DNA of 64,000 nucleotides from Emticicia sp051209875 (GTDB lineage: Bacteria > Bacteroidota > Bacteroidia > Cytophagales > Spirosomataceae). Position 1 is the stretch's first letter. Each line of letters starts with the position of its first letter. The stretch lies in NCBI RefSeq assembly GCF_051209875.1, contig NZ_JBNTQY010000001.1, positions 3,720,001 to 3,784,000 on the forward strand, in the 5' to 3' direction. The position numbers and the translations under genes were made by a program. The notes beneath the pieces are model-generated. The model was given only the letters and a program-made list of their open reading frames with translations. It was not told where the DNA came from and searched no databases. Below are positions 1 through 8,126 of this stretch, piece after piece.

Positions 1-64
1 GTAAGCGTTTAAATTTATTCATTAGAGCGTATTCATCAATTTATTTCTCTATGCAAATTTGGGT

Positions 65-1231
65 TTAAAATTTGACTTTCTTCCAAGTAATGACTGTATT
101 TTGCTCACCAATTTTTCTTTCATAGGCAAGTATTAAATCATTTTCGAATGATATGATGCTTGGATAACTACAATCTTCCAAACTTTTACTTAAATAAATG
201 GTTTGAGCATTTCCACTTAATTTACGAAGTGCAATACTTTTGAAATATTCTTCACCTTGATTTTTTATTTCTGAATAAGTCAAATAACTATTTCCTGATT
301 TTGTGCTTGTTATTTGAGGAGAGCGTACTTTAGTCGATAAGGCGGTATTGATAATTTTTCCAGTTTCTACATCACAAACTTTGATTCCTGCAGCGTTTTC
401 TTTGCCTGTAAACCAAGTCATCCAAATTCCTTTAGTATTTACAGTTGCCGAAGGCCCAGCATGCGGACAAGCATTCACTTGCCATTTATCGGGATAAACA
501 TTACGAGGTTCTGAAAAACTTTCGCCATCGTCTTTGGAAAAAATATAACTCATGTCACGAGATTCATCTTCATATACATCTCGATAAAAAATATGTAAAA
601 CACCTTTAGGGTCAATTATTGCTTCAATTCTGCAACATTCACAAGCTTGGTTATCAATTACTTTAGGCTCTCCAAAGCCTTTTCCTACTGAAGTCTTAGC
701 AAATTTTACGCTTCTGCCCTTTGAAGTTAGTTTTTCGTCAAGCCAAACAACACCAATTTCGCCATCGGCTAACCTCACCGTTCGGCTAAATGAATGACTT
801 TTATTAGGATTTCTATCAGATTGTACGTAATCTGGAGCTGACCAATTTTTACCATCTTTTGAGTAAACATATAATAAATCAGAGCCAAAACGAGATGTTG
901 GATTGTCTTTTTTTAATTCAAAAGTTACAATCATGCTTCCATCTTTTTTTATTGCTAATCGTGGCATTCCTTCGGCATGCGTAGATGCTGAATCTACAAT
1001 TGGAACTTTGATTTTCTCGCCAAACAAATAACCATCATAAATACTGTAAAAAAAAGACACTTTTTTACTTATCTTTTCAGTTTCAACCCAACTTAAAATA
1101 ATTTTCCCATCGGGCGAATTGGTAAATGATGGCACTGCGGCACTATTTACCACATTTGAAATAACCCCCTCTTCTATACTTTTAATGAACGATAAAAATG
1201 GGATGAGCAAAATAATTAAGAATATTTTCAT
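65..1231 (-). CDS. BNR/sialidase-fold secreted protein
   Basis: A 388-residue protein with an N-terminal hydrophobic signal segment, so probably exported. The body has beta-propeller character: repeated strand patterns such as ILSWVE and a good Asp-box (SKDDGESF, matching SxDxGxSF) plus a weaker one (SKDGKNW). This places it in the BNR/exo-alpha-sialidase-like superfamily. No full catalytic sialidase Arg triad could be assigned by eye, so sialidase activity should not be assumed. A CECC cluster in the middle could bind metal or form disulfides. It lies 51 bp downstream of the TonB receptor on the same strand, so it may be a surface partner of that transporter. Confidence 0.75.
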   Translation of the reverse strand: MKIFLIILLIPFLSFIKSIEEGVISNVVNSAAVPSFTNSPDGKIILSWVETEKISKKVSFFYSIYDGYLFGEKIKVPIVDSASTHAEGMPRLAIKKDGSMIVTFELKKDNPTSRFGSDLLYVYSKDGKNWSAPDYVQSDRNPNKSHSFSRTVRLADGEIGVVWLDEKLTSKGRSVKFAKTSVGKGFGEPKVIDNQACECCRIEAIIDPKGVLHIFYRDVYEDESRDMSYIFSKDDGESFSEPRNVYPDKWQVNACPHAGPSATVNTKGIWMTWFTGKENAAGIKVCDVETGKIINTALSTKVRSPQITSTKSGNSYLTYSEIKNQGEEYFKSIALRKLSGNAQTIYLSKSLEDCSYPSIISFENDLILAYERKIGEQNTVITWKKVKF

Positions 1232-1244
1232 GTTTTTGATAGGT

Positions 1245-1277
1245 TAAAGCACTTATCGAAATTTGGTAAGTGCTTTA
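1245..1277 (-). terminator. Hairpin between TonB receptor and BNR gene
   Basis: A perfect 11-bp inverted repeat (TAAAGCACTTA / TAAGTGCTTTA) with an 11-nt loop fills the 51-bp gap between two co-oriented genes. No strong T-run follows on the minus strand, so it may be a partial terminator or mRNA-stabilising hairpin rather than a full stop. Confidence 0.45.
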
Positions 1278-1282
1278 TTGAT

Positions 1283-3643
1283 TTATTTCTTTCCAACAAA
1301 TTTGTATTGCAAACCCAAAACAAAAGTACGAGGAGCAGCAGCAGTAAATGTTGTACGGTCGGTTGTAGCATTACCACGAGTAGCGTTATAGGCATAAAGT
1401 GCATCTGTCAAGTTCATTACATTAGTAAATACCTCAATACCTTTCCAATGATAGCCCGCTCTGAAATTTAATACTTCATAGCCTTTGTAACTGATAGTAT
1501 TTACTTGGTTTTGATACCATTTACTTACATGCTGCCACTCGACCGAAGTACGCAAACCTTTTGCCCATTTAGGATAATAACTAATTTCTGAGTTCCAAAT
1601 CCAACGAGGAGCAGAAGGCATATCATTTCCATTCACATCTTTTATTGCATCCGATGCTTTTTGACTCAATGTAAATTCTACGAATTGGTGAATAGAATAT
1701 GCTCCACCAAAACGGAAGAAAATTTCTTTTGATGGTTTGTAACTTATGCCATATTCTAAACCTTTATGAAGCGTTTTGCCTGCAGCTTGATAATCGGTAG
1801 AATTATCAGGTTGACGAATACTCAATAATTCGTTTGTTCCAGACATCTGATAGAAAGTTGCATCTATATAAAGTTCATTCTTCAGGAGCGATGCCCAACC
1901 CCCAATTTCGGCATTATTGAAAGTTGCTGGTACGAGGTTATAGTAAAACAAGTCACCATTTGCAGCAGGCGTTGGTCTTTTGCGAAAAATTGCTGTTAAA
2001 CCAGAAGGAGCAAAACCTTTTGAATAATTGGCATAAATGCCTTTTCCTTTACCCAAATCATAGGTGATACCAATCTTAGGCGTAGTTTTAGTATAAGTTT
2101 TTGAACCTCCGATACCCAATCCAGTTGTTTTGTCTATGTCAAGATTATTAACAAAATCAAATGACATATTATCATAACGAAGTCCTGCTGAGACTCTCAA
2201 TTTTTTGATTGGCTCGAAATCATATTGCAAATACACTGCTGTATTATGAATATTAGCATTATAATCGGCAATCTTAATATCTGGACGCTCTTTTAAAATG
2301 GTATATTTCTCAACAGATTTTTTATCAGGACGCAATTGGGCAGCTAAGTCGATTTGATAAGACCAATAATCATTGGGCGAAAAATCAACTGTTGTACCAA
2401 TAGTAACTTTCGAGTTTAAAAACTTAAATCTCTGCGTTTGTTGTGCAATTACGCCAAAACTTCTAAAGTCATTAGAGTTAATTTCACCTCTTGCAGTCGC
2501 CGTTCCCGAAGTCCAACGAATACCGTAACTTGGATTTTGTCCATGTTTGTTATCACGGGCAAAAACTGTTACGAAAGATTGAGAACCATTTGCCCAATCT
2601 TTTTCAAAAGTTAAACGAGTACGAAGTGAGTATGCTTTTCGGTAAGTAAAATCAGTTGTACTCACGTATTGACGACTATAAAATACTACACTATCGATAC
2701 TTCCGCTGGTTTGAGAATTATATTTAGAATAAGACAAAGTATAAATCAAGCGGCTACTTGGTGTAAAATTATACTCCAAACGTGCATATTGAGCATTTTT
2801 TGTATAGTCTGAACTTGCCATCCAAGAATCTTTTTGCTCACCAACCAAACCACCTAAATAAATACCAAACTTACCAATGGTTGCACCAGCTCCATACTGA
2901 ACTATACGAAAACCATATTGGTCAACTTGCACGCCGACACGAGCCGTTGGCACAGCAGTTGGGCGTTGAGTAATAAAATTAACGGCACCACCCACCGCTT
3001 CTGGGCCATAAATCGACGAAACTGGGCCTTTTACTATCTCTATTGAACTCACAGTAAACTGGTTCATTTCGAGTAATGCGTTATGATTGAAAACACCCAT
3101 CGGGCGAATCGGCACCCCATCTTCCATGTATAAATAATAGGCGTTGGTGGTCATTGGTTGACGAATCGACATCATGTGCTGCTCATTACCCAAATTTACC
3201 ATCAAAACGCCCGGTGTTTTGTTCACAACTTCATAAACCGATGAAACTTTGGCTTCATCAATCATTTTTGGAGTAATTTTTGAAATAGCAATGGGCGTTT
3301 CGGTTCTTAAAACAGCCTCACGATTACCTGTTACTATAATTTGCTGCAAATTTTGGACTGATGGTTCGAGTGAAATCCTAATTTCTTGCTTACTATTTAT
3401 AGAAAACTCTTGTGTCTGAAAGCCAATTGAGCTAACTGCAATTTTATCGATTTTTTGAGAGTTTTTCAATTCAAAAGCACCCGTAGAATTTGTAATTGCA
3501 CCTTCTGCTGTTCCTATATTTTTAATGCTCGCACCAACAATTGGCTCTTTTGTAGTAGCATCAAATATTTTGCCTTTGATATTTTGGGCAAATAAGGTGT
3601 TTACCCCCATGAAGAGTATGATTACCAGAAAAATATTTTTCAT
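1283..3643 (-). CDS. TonB-dependent outer-membrane receptor
   Basis: A 786-residue TonB-dependent receptor. A signal peptide (about residues 1-19, ending LFAQ) is followed by a carboxypeptidase-regulatory-like domain (about 20-105, with GKIFDATTKEPIVGASI). Then come a plug domain (about 110-230, with IEIVKGPVSSIYGPEAVGGAVNF shortened here to its core VKGPVSSIYG) and a beta-barrel to the C-terminus. It should import a bulky ligand across the outer membrane using TonB/ExbBD energy. The ligand is not evident. There is no SusD partner, so glycan uptake of the SusCD type is unlikely. The upstream small CxxxC protein and the downstream BNR protein suggest a metal or metal-chelate locus, by inference only. 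Confidence 0.93.
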   Translation of the reverse strand: MKNIFLVIILFMGVNTLFAQNIKGKIFDATTKEPIVGASIKNIGTAEGAITNSTGAFELKNSQKIDKIAVSSIGFQTQEFSINSKQEIRISLEPSVQNLQQIIVTGNREAVLRTETPIAISKITPKMIDEAKVSSVYEVVNKTPGVLMVNLGNEQHMMSIRQPMTTNAYYLYMEDGVPIRPMGVFNHNALLEMNQFTVSSIEIVKGPVSSIYGPEAVGGAVNFITQRPTAVPTARVGVQVDQYGFRIVQYGAGATIGKFGIYLGGLVGEQKDSWMASSDYTKNAQYARLEYNFTPSSRLIYTLSYSKYNSQTSGSIDSVVFYSRQYVSTTDFTYRKAYSLRTRLTFEKDWANGSQSFVTVFARDNKHGQNPSYGIRWTSGTATARGEINSNDFRSFGVIAQQTQRFKFLNSKVTIGTTVDFSPNDYWSYQIDLAAQLRPDKKSVEKYTILKERPDIKIADYNANIHNTAVYLQYDFEPIKKLRVSAGLRYDNMSFDFVNNLDIDKTTGLGIGGSKTYTKTTPKIGITYDLGKGKGIYANYSKGFAPSGLTAIFRKRPTPAANGDLFYYNLVPATFNNAEIGGWASLLKNELYIDATFYQMSGTNELLSIRQPDNSTDYQAAGKTLHKGLEYGISYKPSKEIFFRFGGAYSIHQFVEFTLSQKASDAIKDVNGNDMPSAPRWIWNSEISYYPKWAKGLRTSVEWQHVSKWYQNQVNTISYKGYEVLNFRAGYHWKGIEVFTNVMNLTDALYAYNATRGNATTDRTTFTAAAPRTFVLGLQYKFVGKK

Positions 3644-3882
3644 ATTTTTTTTATTAAAATTTTATTATTTTTTGCAATTATCAATTATCAAAAAGTATAA
3701 TGTATTGATAATCAATAATTTACAATTACGATTTAGTCTTTGGAGATACAATTAAAATGATGCATTTTTTCAGTCAATCTTGTGCAGATATACAATTGGC
3801 TTGTAAAATGGAATACAAGATATTGATACAACAAGTTGCAAAAACCAATTGTATTAAACTGAAAAAACAAATAAAATGAAGC

Positions 3883-4290
3883 TTAGCCCAAACAAGGAGG
3901 ACGAAAAAGAGCAATCGTGAGCGTAGAATAGTGGCTCGTCTTGTATGAAAAATTGTTTTGAACAGTACTAATTACACCTTCAAATGTTTGCGAAAAAACA
4001 AAATTGTCATGATGAAATGTTTCTTCTAAAAGTTTTTTGAAATTTTGTTCTTGCCTTCCTGCTTCTTTGTTGGCTTTGTCTTCGGCAACTTTGTGGAGTT
4101 GTTTGGCCAAATAACATTGACCATTACATTTTAGCTCAGGCTTGAAGCGATTTTCGCAAAGGTTTTTGATGATATAATCTTTGTTCAATTCAAAATCAAG
4201 ATAAACCACAGGCACTACCAGTATGCGTACACTGGTAAGTAATAGCAGAAAAACTGCTAAACTGCGTTTACTTTTTGACATTAAATTCAT
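3883..4290 (-). CDS. Small membrane-anchored CxxxC protein
   Basis: A 135-residue protein with one N-terminal hydrophobic segment (about residues 10-30) and then a soluble part containing LCENRFKPELKCNGQCYLAK. The CNGQC (CxxxC) motif with a preceding Cys looks suited to bind a metal ion. The central part is charged and probably helical, and the C-terminus is PPCLG. I have seen small proteins of this style beside TonB receptors in Bacteroidota but cannot name a family. It is the gene just upstream of the TonB receptor and lies 44 bp after the esterase gene, so the four minus-strand genes could be co-transcribed. Confidence 0.7.
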   Translation of the reverse strand: MNLMSKSKRSLAVFLLLLTSVRILVVPVVYLDFELNKDYIIKNLCENRFKPELKCNGQCYLAKQLHKVAEDKANKEAGRQEQNFKKLLEETFHHDNFVFSQTFEGVISTVQNNFSYKTSHYSTLTIALFRPPCLG

Positions 4291-4334
4291 GGTGCAAAAC
4301 TATGCCATGATTTTTATGAAACCAATGATTATTA

Positions 4335-5375
4335 TCACTTTTTCAACGTACAAAGAAGAACTTTATTCCCAAAAACACTTCCAATTAATAATTTATCACC
4401 AAAAACAGCACCCACACTTGAGCCTGAAACTGGTTTTCCATCATTTAAATAAACGCTTTCTAAACTAACTTTTCCTTTTGATTGGTAGTTAATTTTAATA
4501 ATTTCTGAAGGAGATGGCTTTGAATGGTCTTTTGAATGTGCCAAATAAGCTAATAATTTGGGGTGACAACCCACCCAAAGATTTCCTACTTCATCAAGCT
4601 CGATATTGTCAGCACCGTTGATCGCAATTTCATCAGATTCCGTCAAGCTGCCCGTGCTGACATCACGGTCAAAAACTTTGATTTTTTGTCCAGAAGTAGC
4701 CGCAACAAAAAGTTTTCTTCCATCCAAACTTGTGTTTATACCATTTGCATATAAAAAACCTTTAGCTAAAATACTTGCCTTTTTACCATCAAAATAGCAT
4801 GCATTCCCCATTGGGATTTGTAATAAATCTTTCTTCGATCGCCAGTCAGACTTTACTTCATCGTGGTCATTGGTCAAATAAAAAGTTCGTTCTCCCACTC
4901 CTACAATGTCATTTGGACTTACAAACAATGGATCTGTGATACTTTCGAGATGGACCAATGTGCTATCTGTAAATTGAAATATTTCTATGAAATTACCAGT
5001 TTTTCGATGATTGACTACAAATAGTTTTTTAGTCCCATTTATAGCTTTGAATAAACTTATTCCATGAGGATGAAAATCATCAAATGGTAACTTTTCAGTT
5101 AATTTGATTGGTTTGGGTGCGATTTCATTGAGATTAAGCAAATAAATTGCTCCATTAGGCATATCAGTAGAAAAATCACTTGATGAGATTAATGCTAATC
5201 CTTTGGCTTTATCAATAGTAATATCTTCGGCTCCATGAAAACCAGCAATTTCAGAAACACTTCCATTGAAATGCGGGTCAATTTTCGTAAAAAAGCCTGC
5301 ATTCAAAAGTGTTCTGCCTACGAAAATGAGAATAATAGTAAGTAATACGATTGATATTTTAAGCCAAAGTTTCAT
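4335..5375 (-). CDS. Paraoxonase/SMP-30-like membrane-anchored esterase
   Basis: A 346-residue protein with an N-terminal membrane anchor (about residues 5-27) and a six-bladed propeller of the paraoxonase/arylesterase type. Landmarks resemble those of animal PON1: GAEDITID, HPHGISL, SPNDIVGV followed by TNDHDE, ANGINTS, and DNIELDEVGNLWVGCHP. The Glu/Asp/Asn residues in these motifs are the ones that hold the two calcium ions in PON enzymes. The likely activity is calcium-dependent lactone or ester hydrolysis on the periplasmic side. The substrate is unknown. It is the first gene of the minus-strand group and divergent from parA. Confidence 0.82.
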   Translation of the reverse strand: MKLWLKISIVLLTIILIFVGRTLLNAGFFTKIDPHFNGSVSEIAGFHGAEDITIDKAKGLALISSSDFSTDMPNGAIYLLNLNEIAPKPIKLTEKLPFDDFHPHGISLFKAINGTKKLFVVNHRKTGNFIEIFQFTDSTLVHLESITDPLFVSPNDIVGVGERTFYLTNDHDEVKSDWRSKKDLLQIPMGNACYFDGKKASILAKGFLYANGINTSLDGRKLFVAATSGQKIKVFDRDVSTGSLTESDEIAINGADNIELDEVGNLWVGCHPKLLAYLAHSKDHSKPSPSEIIKINYQSKGKVSLESVYLNDGKPVSGSSVGAVFGDKLLIGSVFGNKVLLCTLKK

Positions 5376-5424
5376 TACAATTGAGAATTAAAAATAGATG
5401 GTTGAATATTAGAAAACAATGAAG

Positions 5425-5432
5425 CAAATCTA
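5425..5432 (-). promoter_or_regulatory. Candidate -7 element for the esterase group
   Basis: On the minus strand this reads TAGATTTG, matching the Bacteroidota consensus TAnnTTTG, about 50 bp upstream of the esterase start. No good -33 TTTG was found at the expected distance, so this is tentative. Confidence 0.35.
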
Positions 5433-5660
5433 ATGATTTGAATTTCGATTCCTCATCATAAGCCATATAAAGATAGAAATTTATTTTTATTTCAGAACAT
5501 TTTGTCTAAAACTCCTTTCATAATCTCTTCAAAAATTTCATATTTTTAATTCATCAAACATAAAAATAAAAAACCAAAAAATAATATTTCATATAGATGC
5601 ATAAAATGATACCGCTCAATAACTACTTGATTATCAAACACTTATAAAACACATCATACA

Positions 5661-5691
5661 CTTGGATTGCATTTCTTTTTGTATATATTTG
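5661..5691 (+). promoter_or_regulatory. Candidate promoter of parA
   Basis: CTTG (5661-5664, near-consensus -33 TTTG), a 19-bp spacer, then TATATTTG (5684-5691), an exact match to the Bacteroidota -7 element TAnnTTTG. It lies about 32 bp before the TTG start of parA. Confidence 0.5.
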
Positions 5692-5723
5692 CTTCACATT
5701 TACGATCTATCCCAATAATCTAA

Positions 5724-6521
5724 TTGAAAACGCTCAGTTTTGTAAACAACAAAGGTGGCGTCGGAAAAACTACTTCTGCCCAAAATGTTGGAGTGGCTCT
5801 TCACAGGTTTACTGGCAGCAAAGTGCTTTTCATTGACCTCGACGCCCAAGCAAGTTTAACTCGCTGTTTTGGTTATAATAATTTAGATTTCTTCAATGCC
5901 GATAGCGGCAGTTTTATTTTAAACGATAAAACATTTGATGAAATCGTAGTCTCAACTGATGTAGGAGATTTACTTCCTGCTTCAATGGGATATATTGTTG
6001 CCGAAGACCGAATTAAAGCAAGCCCACTTTTTCCTTTTAATCTTAAAATCGCTCTTGATAAAATCAGTCATCGCTATGATTTTATCATTATTGATTGCCC
6101 GCCAAGCCTATCAACCTCGGCTCGAATCGCTTTGGTTGCTTCCGATCTATATTTTGTCCCATTACAAGCCGAATACCTTAGTTATGAAGGATTACGAAAT
6201 TTCCTCAGTTTTGCGAGTCAACTTTCAATGATTTGCCCACATTTAGCTCTTGGTGGAGTTTTTGCGACAAGGTATAACCCACGAAATCGTAAAAAATTAA
6301 GTAATGATCTTGTAAAATCTATTAAACTGCAATTACAAGGACAATTCTTAGAAACCTATATAAGGGACAATGTAGCAATTCCTGAAGCCCAATCACACCA
6401 CAAAGACATTTTTGGATATGACCCTGATTCAAACGGAGCCTTTGATTATTATAAACTTACTCGTGAAATGATTAATAAATGTTTTGTAAAAAACTTGATG
6501 GAGCAATTGATGCGTGCATAA
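5724..6521 (+). CDS. Orphan ParA/Soj-family ATPase (TTG start)
   Basis: A 265-residue P-loop ATPase of the ParA/MinD family. It has a deviant Walker A (NNKGGVGKTT, residues 8-17), a Walker A'-type loop (FIDLDAQASLTRCFG), and a Walker B region (FIIIDCPPSLSTSARIAL). Such ATPases dimerise on DNA with ATP and position chromosomes, plasmids or other cargo. The start is unusual: an in-frame TAA at 5721-5723 directly precedes TTG at 5724, and no ATG or GTG occurs before the Walker A motif, so TTG must be used. No ParB gene or parS-like repeat is next to it, so its partner and cargo are unknown. Confidence 0.9.
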   Translation: MKTLSFVNNKGGVGKTTSAQNVGVALHRFTGSKVLFIDLDAQASLTRCFGYNNLDFFNADSGSFILNDKTFDEIVVSTDVGDLLPASMGYIVAEDRIKASPLFPFNLKIALDKISHRYDFIIIDCPPSLSTSARIALVASDLYFVPLQAEYLSYEGLRNFLSFASQLSMICPHLALGGVFATRYNPRNRKKLSNDLVKSIKLQLQGQFLETYIRDNVAIPEAQSHHKDIFGYDPDSNGAFDYYKLTREMINKCFVKNLMEQLMRA

Positions 6522-6654
6522 AAAAAATAAATATTTATAATTAAAGTACAATTTTCGCTCCAAATTTGCACTATTTTGGCGATTATTTTTAGACGATTTC
6601 TACAACAAATATTACTTTTTTTAAGTTCTATATAATATACTCATAAATTCTAAG

Positions 6655-6662
6655 TATTTTTG
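6655..6662 (+). promoter_or_regulatory. Candidate -7 element of the desaturase
   Basis: TATTTTTG matches TAnnTTTG and lies 24 bp before the desaturase ATG. No clear -33 element is visible. Confidence 0.35.
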
Positions 6663-6686
6663 TAGTATCATCTAACCTAACCCTAC

Positions 6687-7784
6687 ATGAAGCCTGCCAA
6701 GTATGCAAAAGTGAAATTCCTAAACAAGGATAAATCACTATTCTTTTCTGCACTCCGAGAAAATATTGATGCTTATTTCGACGAAAATCAACTCGTCAAG
6801 ACGGGTGGAAGAAAATTACTGATCAAAGCAATCTTCATGTTGAGTCTTTACCTCATCCCTTTTGGTTTAATCTTAACAGGTAATTTCTCGCATTTTCAAA
6901 TGCTGTTTTTATGTGTTGTGATGGGTATCGGCGTTGCTGGTGTGGGAATGTCGGTCATGCACGATGCTATTCATGGTTCTTTTTCATGCTCTTCTACAAC
7001 CAATAAGTTCTTTGGTTGGAGTATCTATCTACTTGGTGGCAATGTTTATAATTGGGATGTTCAGCATAATAAACTGCATCATACTTATACAAATATCCAT
7101 GAAATTGATGAAGATATTACGGGTAAGTTCTTGCTACGATTATCGGTAGGTGACAAACTTAAATCTATTCATCGCTTTCAGCATATTTATGCGTTTTTCT
7201 TGTATAGTTTAATGACTATTTCGTTTTTGTGGAAAGATTTCAAAGAAATTTCTCTTTATAATAAAATGGCTAAAACTGGTTTAGTAAAGCCTTTTCCTAA
7301 AAAAGAATTAGTCATATTGATTATCAGCAAAGTTGCTTACGCTTTGTTGATTTGTGGAGTTCCAATGATGATGCTTGACATTACTTTCGGTCAATGGGTA
7401 TTAGGTTTCTTGGCTATGCACTGCACCGCAGGTTTGATTTTAAGTACTGTTTTTCAACTGGCTCACGTTGTTGAAGGAGCTCATCAACCAAGTCCTGACG
7501 AAAAAGGAAATCTTGAAAATGCTTGGGCAATCCATCAGCTTCTTACTACTTCAAATTTCGCAGGGAATAATAAGGTACTATCTTGGTACATTGGTGGCCT
7601 CGACTATCAAATTGAACATCATTTGTTTCCAAATATTTCCCATATTCATTACCCCGCCATTTCAGCCATTGTGAGCAAAACCGCTCAAGATTTTAATATT
7701 CCTTACAACAATAAAACTTCTTTCATTAAAGGCTTAAATTCACATATTAGGATGTTACATAATTTAGGGCATGGTGTGATTTAA
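6687..7784 (+). CDS. Membrane fatty-acid desaturase
   Basis: A 365-residue membrane desaturase. All three histidine boxes that bind the di-iron centre are present: HDAIH, HNKLHH and QIEHHLF. Hydrophobic segments around 45-90 and 215-265 fit the usual four-helix topology. The QIEHH third box is typical of front-end (delta-5/delta-6, linoleoyl-CoA-type) desaturases. There is no fused cytochrome b5 domain, so electrons must come from a separate ferredoxin or cytochrome. The probable role is adjusting membrane lipid fluidity. It has its own promoter-like element and is followed by a strong terminator, so it appears monocistronic. Confidence 0.92.
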   Translation: MKPAKYAKVKFLNKDKSLFFSALRENIDAYFDENQLVKTGGRKLLIKAIFMLSLYLIPFGLILTGNFSHFQMLFLCVVMGIGVAGVGMSVMHDAIHGSFSCSSTTNKFFGWSIYLLGGNVYNWDVQHNKLHHTYTNIHEIDEDITGKFLLRLSVGDKLKSIHRFQHIYAFFLYSLMTISFLWKDFKEISLYNKMAKTGLVKPFPKKELVILIISKVAYALLICGVPMMMLDITFGQWVLGFLAMHCTAGLILSTVFQLAHVVEGAHQPSPDEKGNLENAWAIHQLLTTSNFAGNNKVLSWYIGGLDYQIEHHLFPNISHIHYPAISAIVSKTAQDFNIPYNNKTSFIKGLNSHIRMLHNLGHGVI

Positions 7785-7867
7785 TCAAGATTCAATTAAA
7801 CGACGAATACCTTTCGGATTTTGATTTGTTTTGTTGATATTCTTATGCTTAAACTTATAATTTTACT

Positions 7868-7906
7868 AAAAATAGCATTCATTTGTACGCAATGAATGCT
7901 ATTTTT
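7868..7906 (+). terminator. Rho-independent terminator after desaturase
   Basis: A perfect 15-bp stem (AAAAATAGCATTCAT / ATGAATGCTATTTTT) with a 9-nt loop. The right arm ends in a T-run. Confidence 0.8.
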
Positions 7907-8065
7907 AATTTCTTCTCAACGATTGATTATAAGCCTTTTGGCTTACTTAATTTTTGTTTTCTTAGAATCAATTTTCTATTTCATAAACACTTATTCTGAT
8001 AAATAAAACTTTCTAAATGATTGGATAATTTTTATAAAAAATCATAAGAACTTCTATTAAAATGT

Positions 8066-8096
8066 TTTGAAAATACTGCATATATTTAGTTATTTG
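8066..8096 (+). promoter_or_regulatory. Candidate promoter of MFS gene
   Basis: TTTG (8066-8069), a 19-bp spacer and GTTATTTG (8089-8096). This is one mismatch from the TAnnTTTG consensus core and 30 bp before the ATG. Confidence 0.4.
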
Positions 8097-8126
8097 TAAA
8101 TTAATTATCACCCTAAACATCAAGTT

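Larger units (their letters stand above)
5376..5723. other. Divergent intergenic region (esterase / parA)
   Basis: A 348-bp AT-rich gap between divergent genes. It holds a candidate minus-strand promoter (5425-5432) and a candidate plus-strand promoter (5661-5691). I see no RNA gene or ORF of note. Confidence 0.6.
7785..8126. other. Intergenic region desaturase / MFS
   Basis: A 342-bp gap with the desaturase terminator (7868-7906) and, near its right end, a candidate promoter for the transporter (8066-8096). Nothing else is recognised. Confidence 0.6.

Noticed and set aside
2782..2973. Short plus-strand frame inside the TonB receptor gene
   Set aside because: It is antisense to a well-supported receptor gene and has no family resemblance or start signal.
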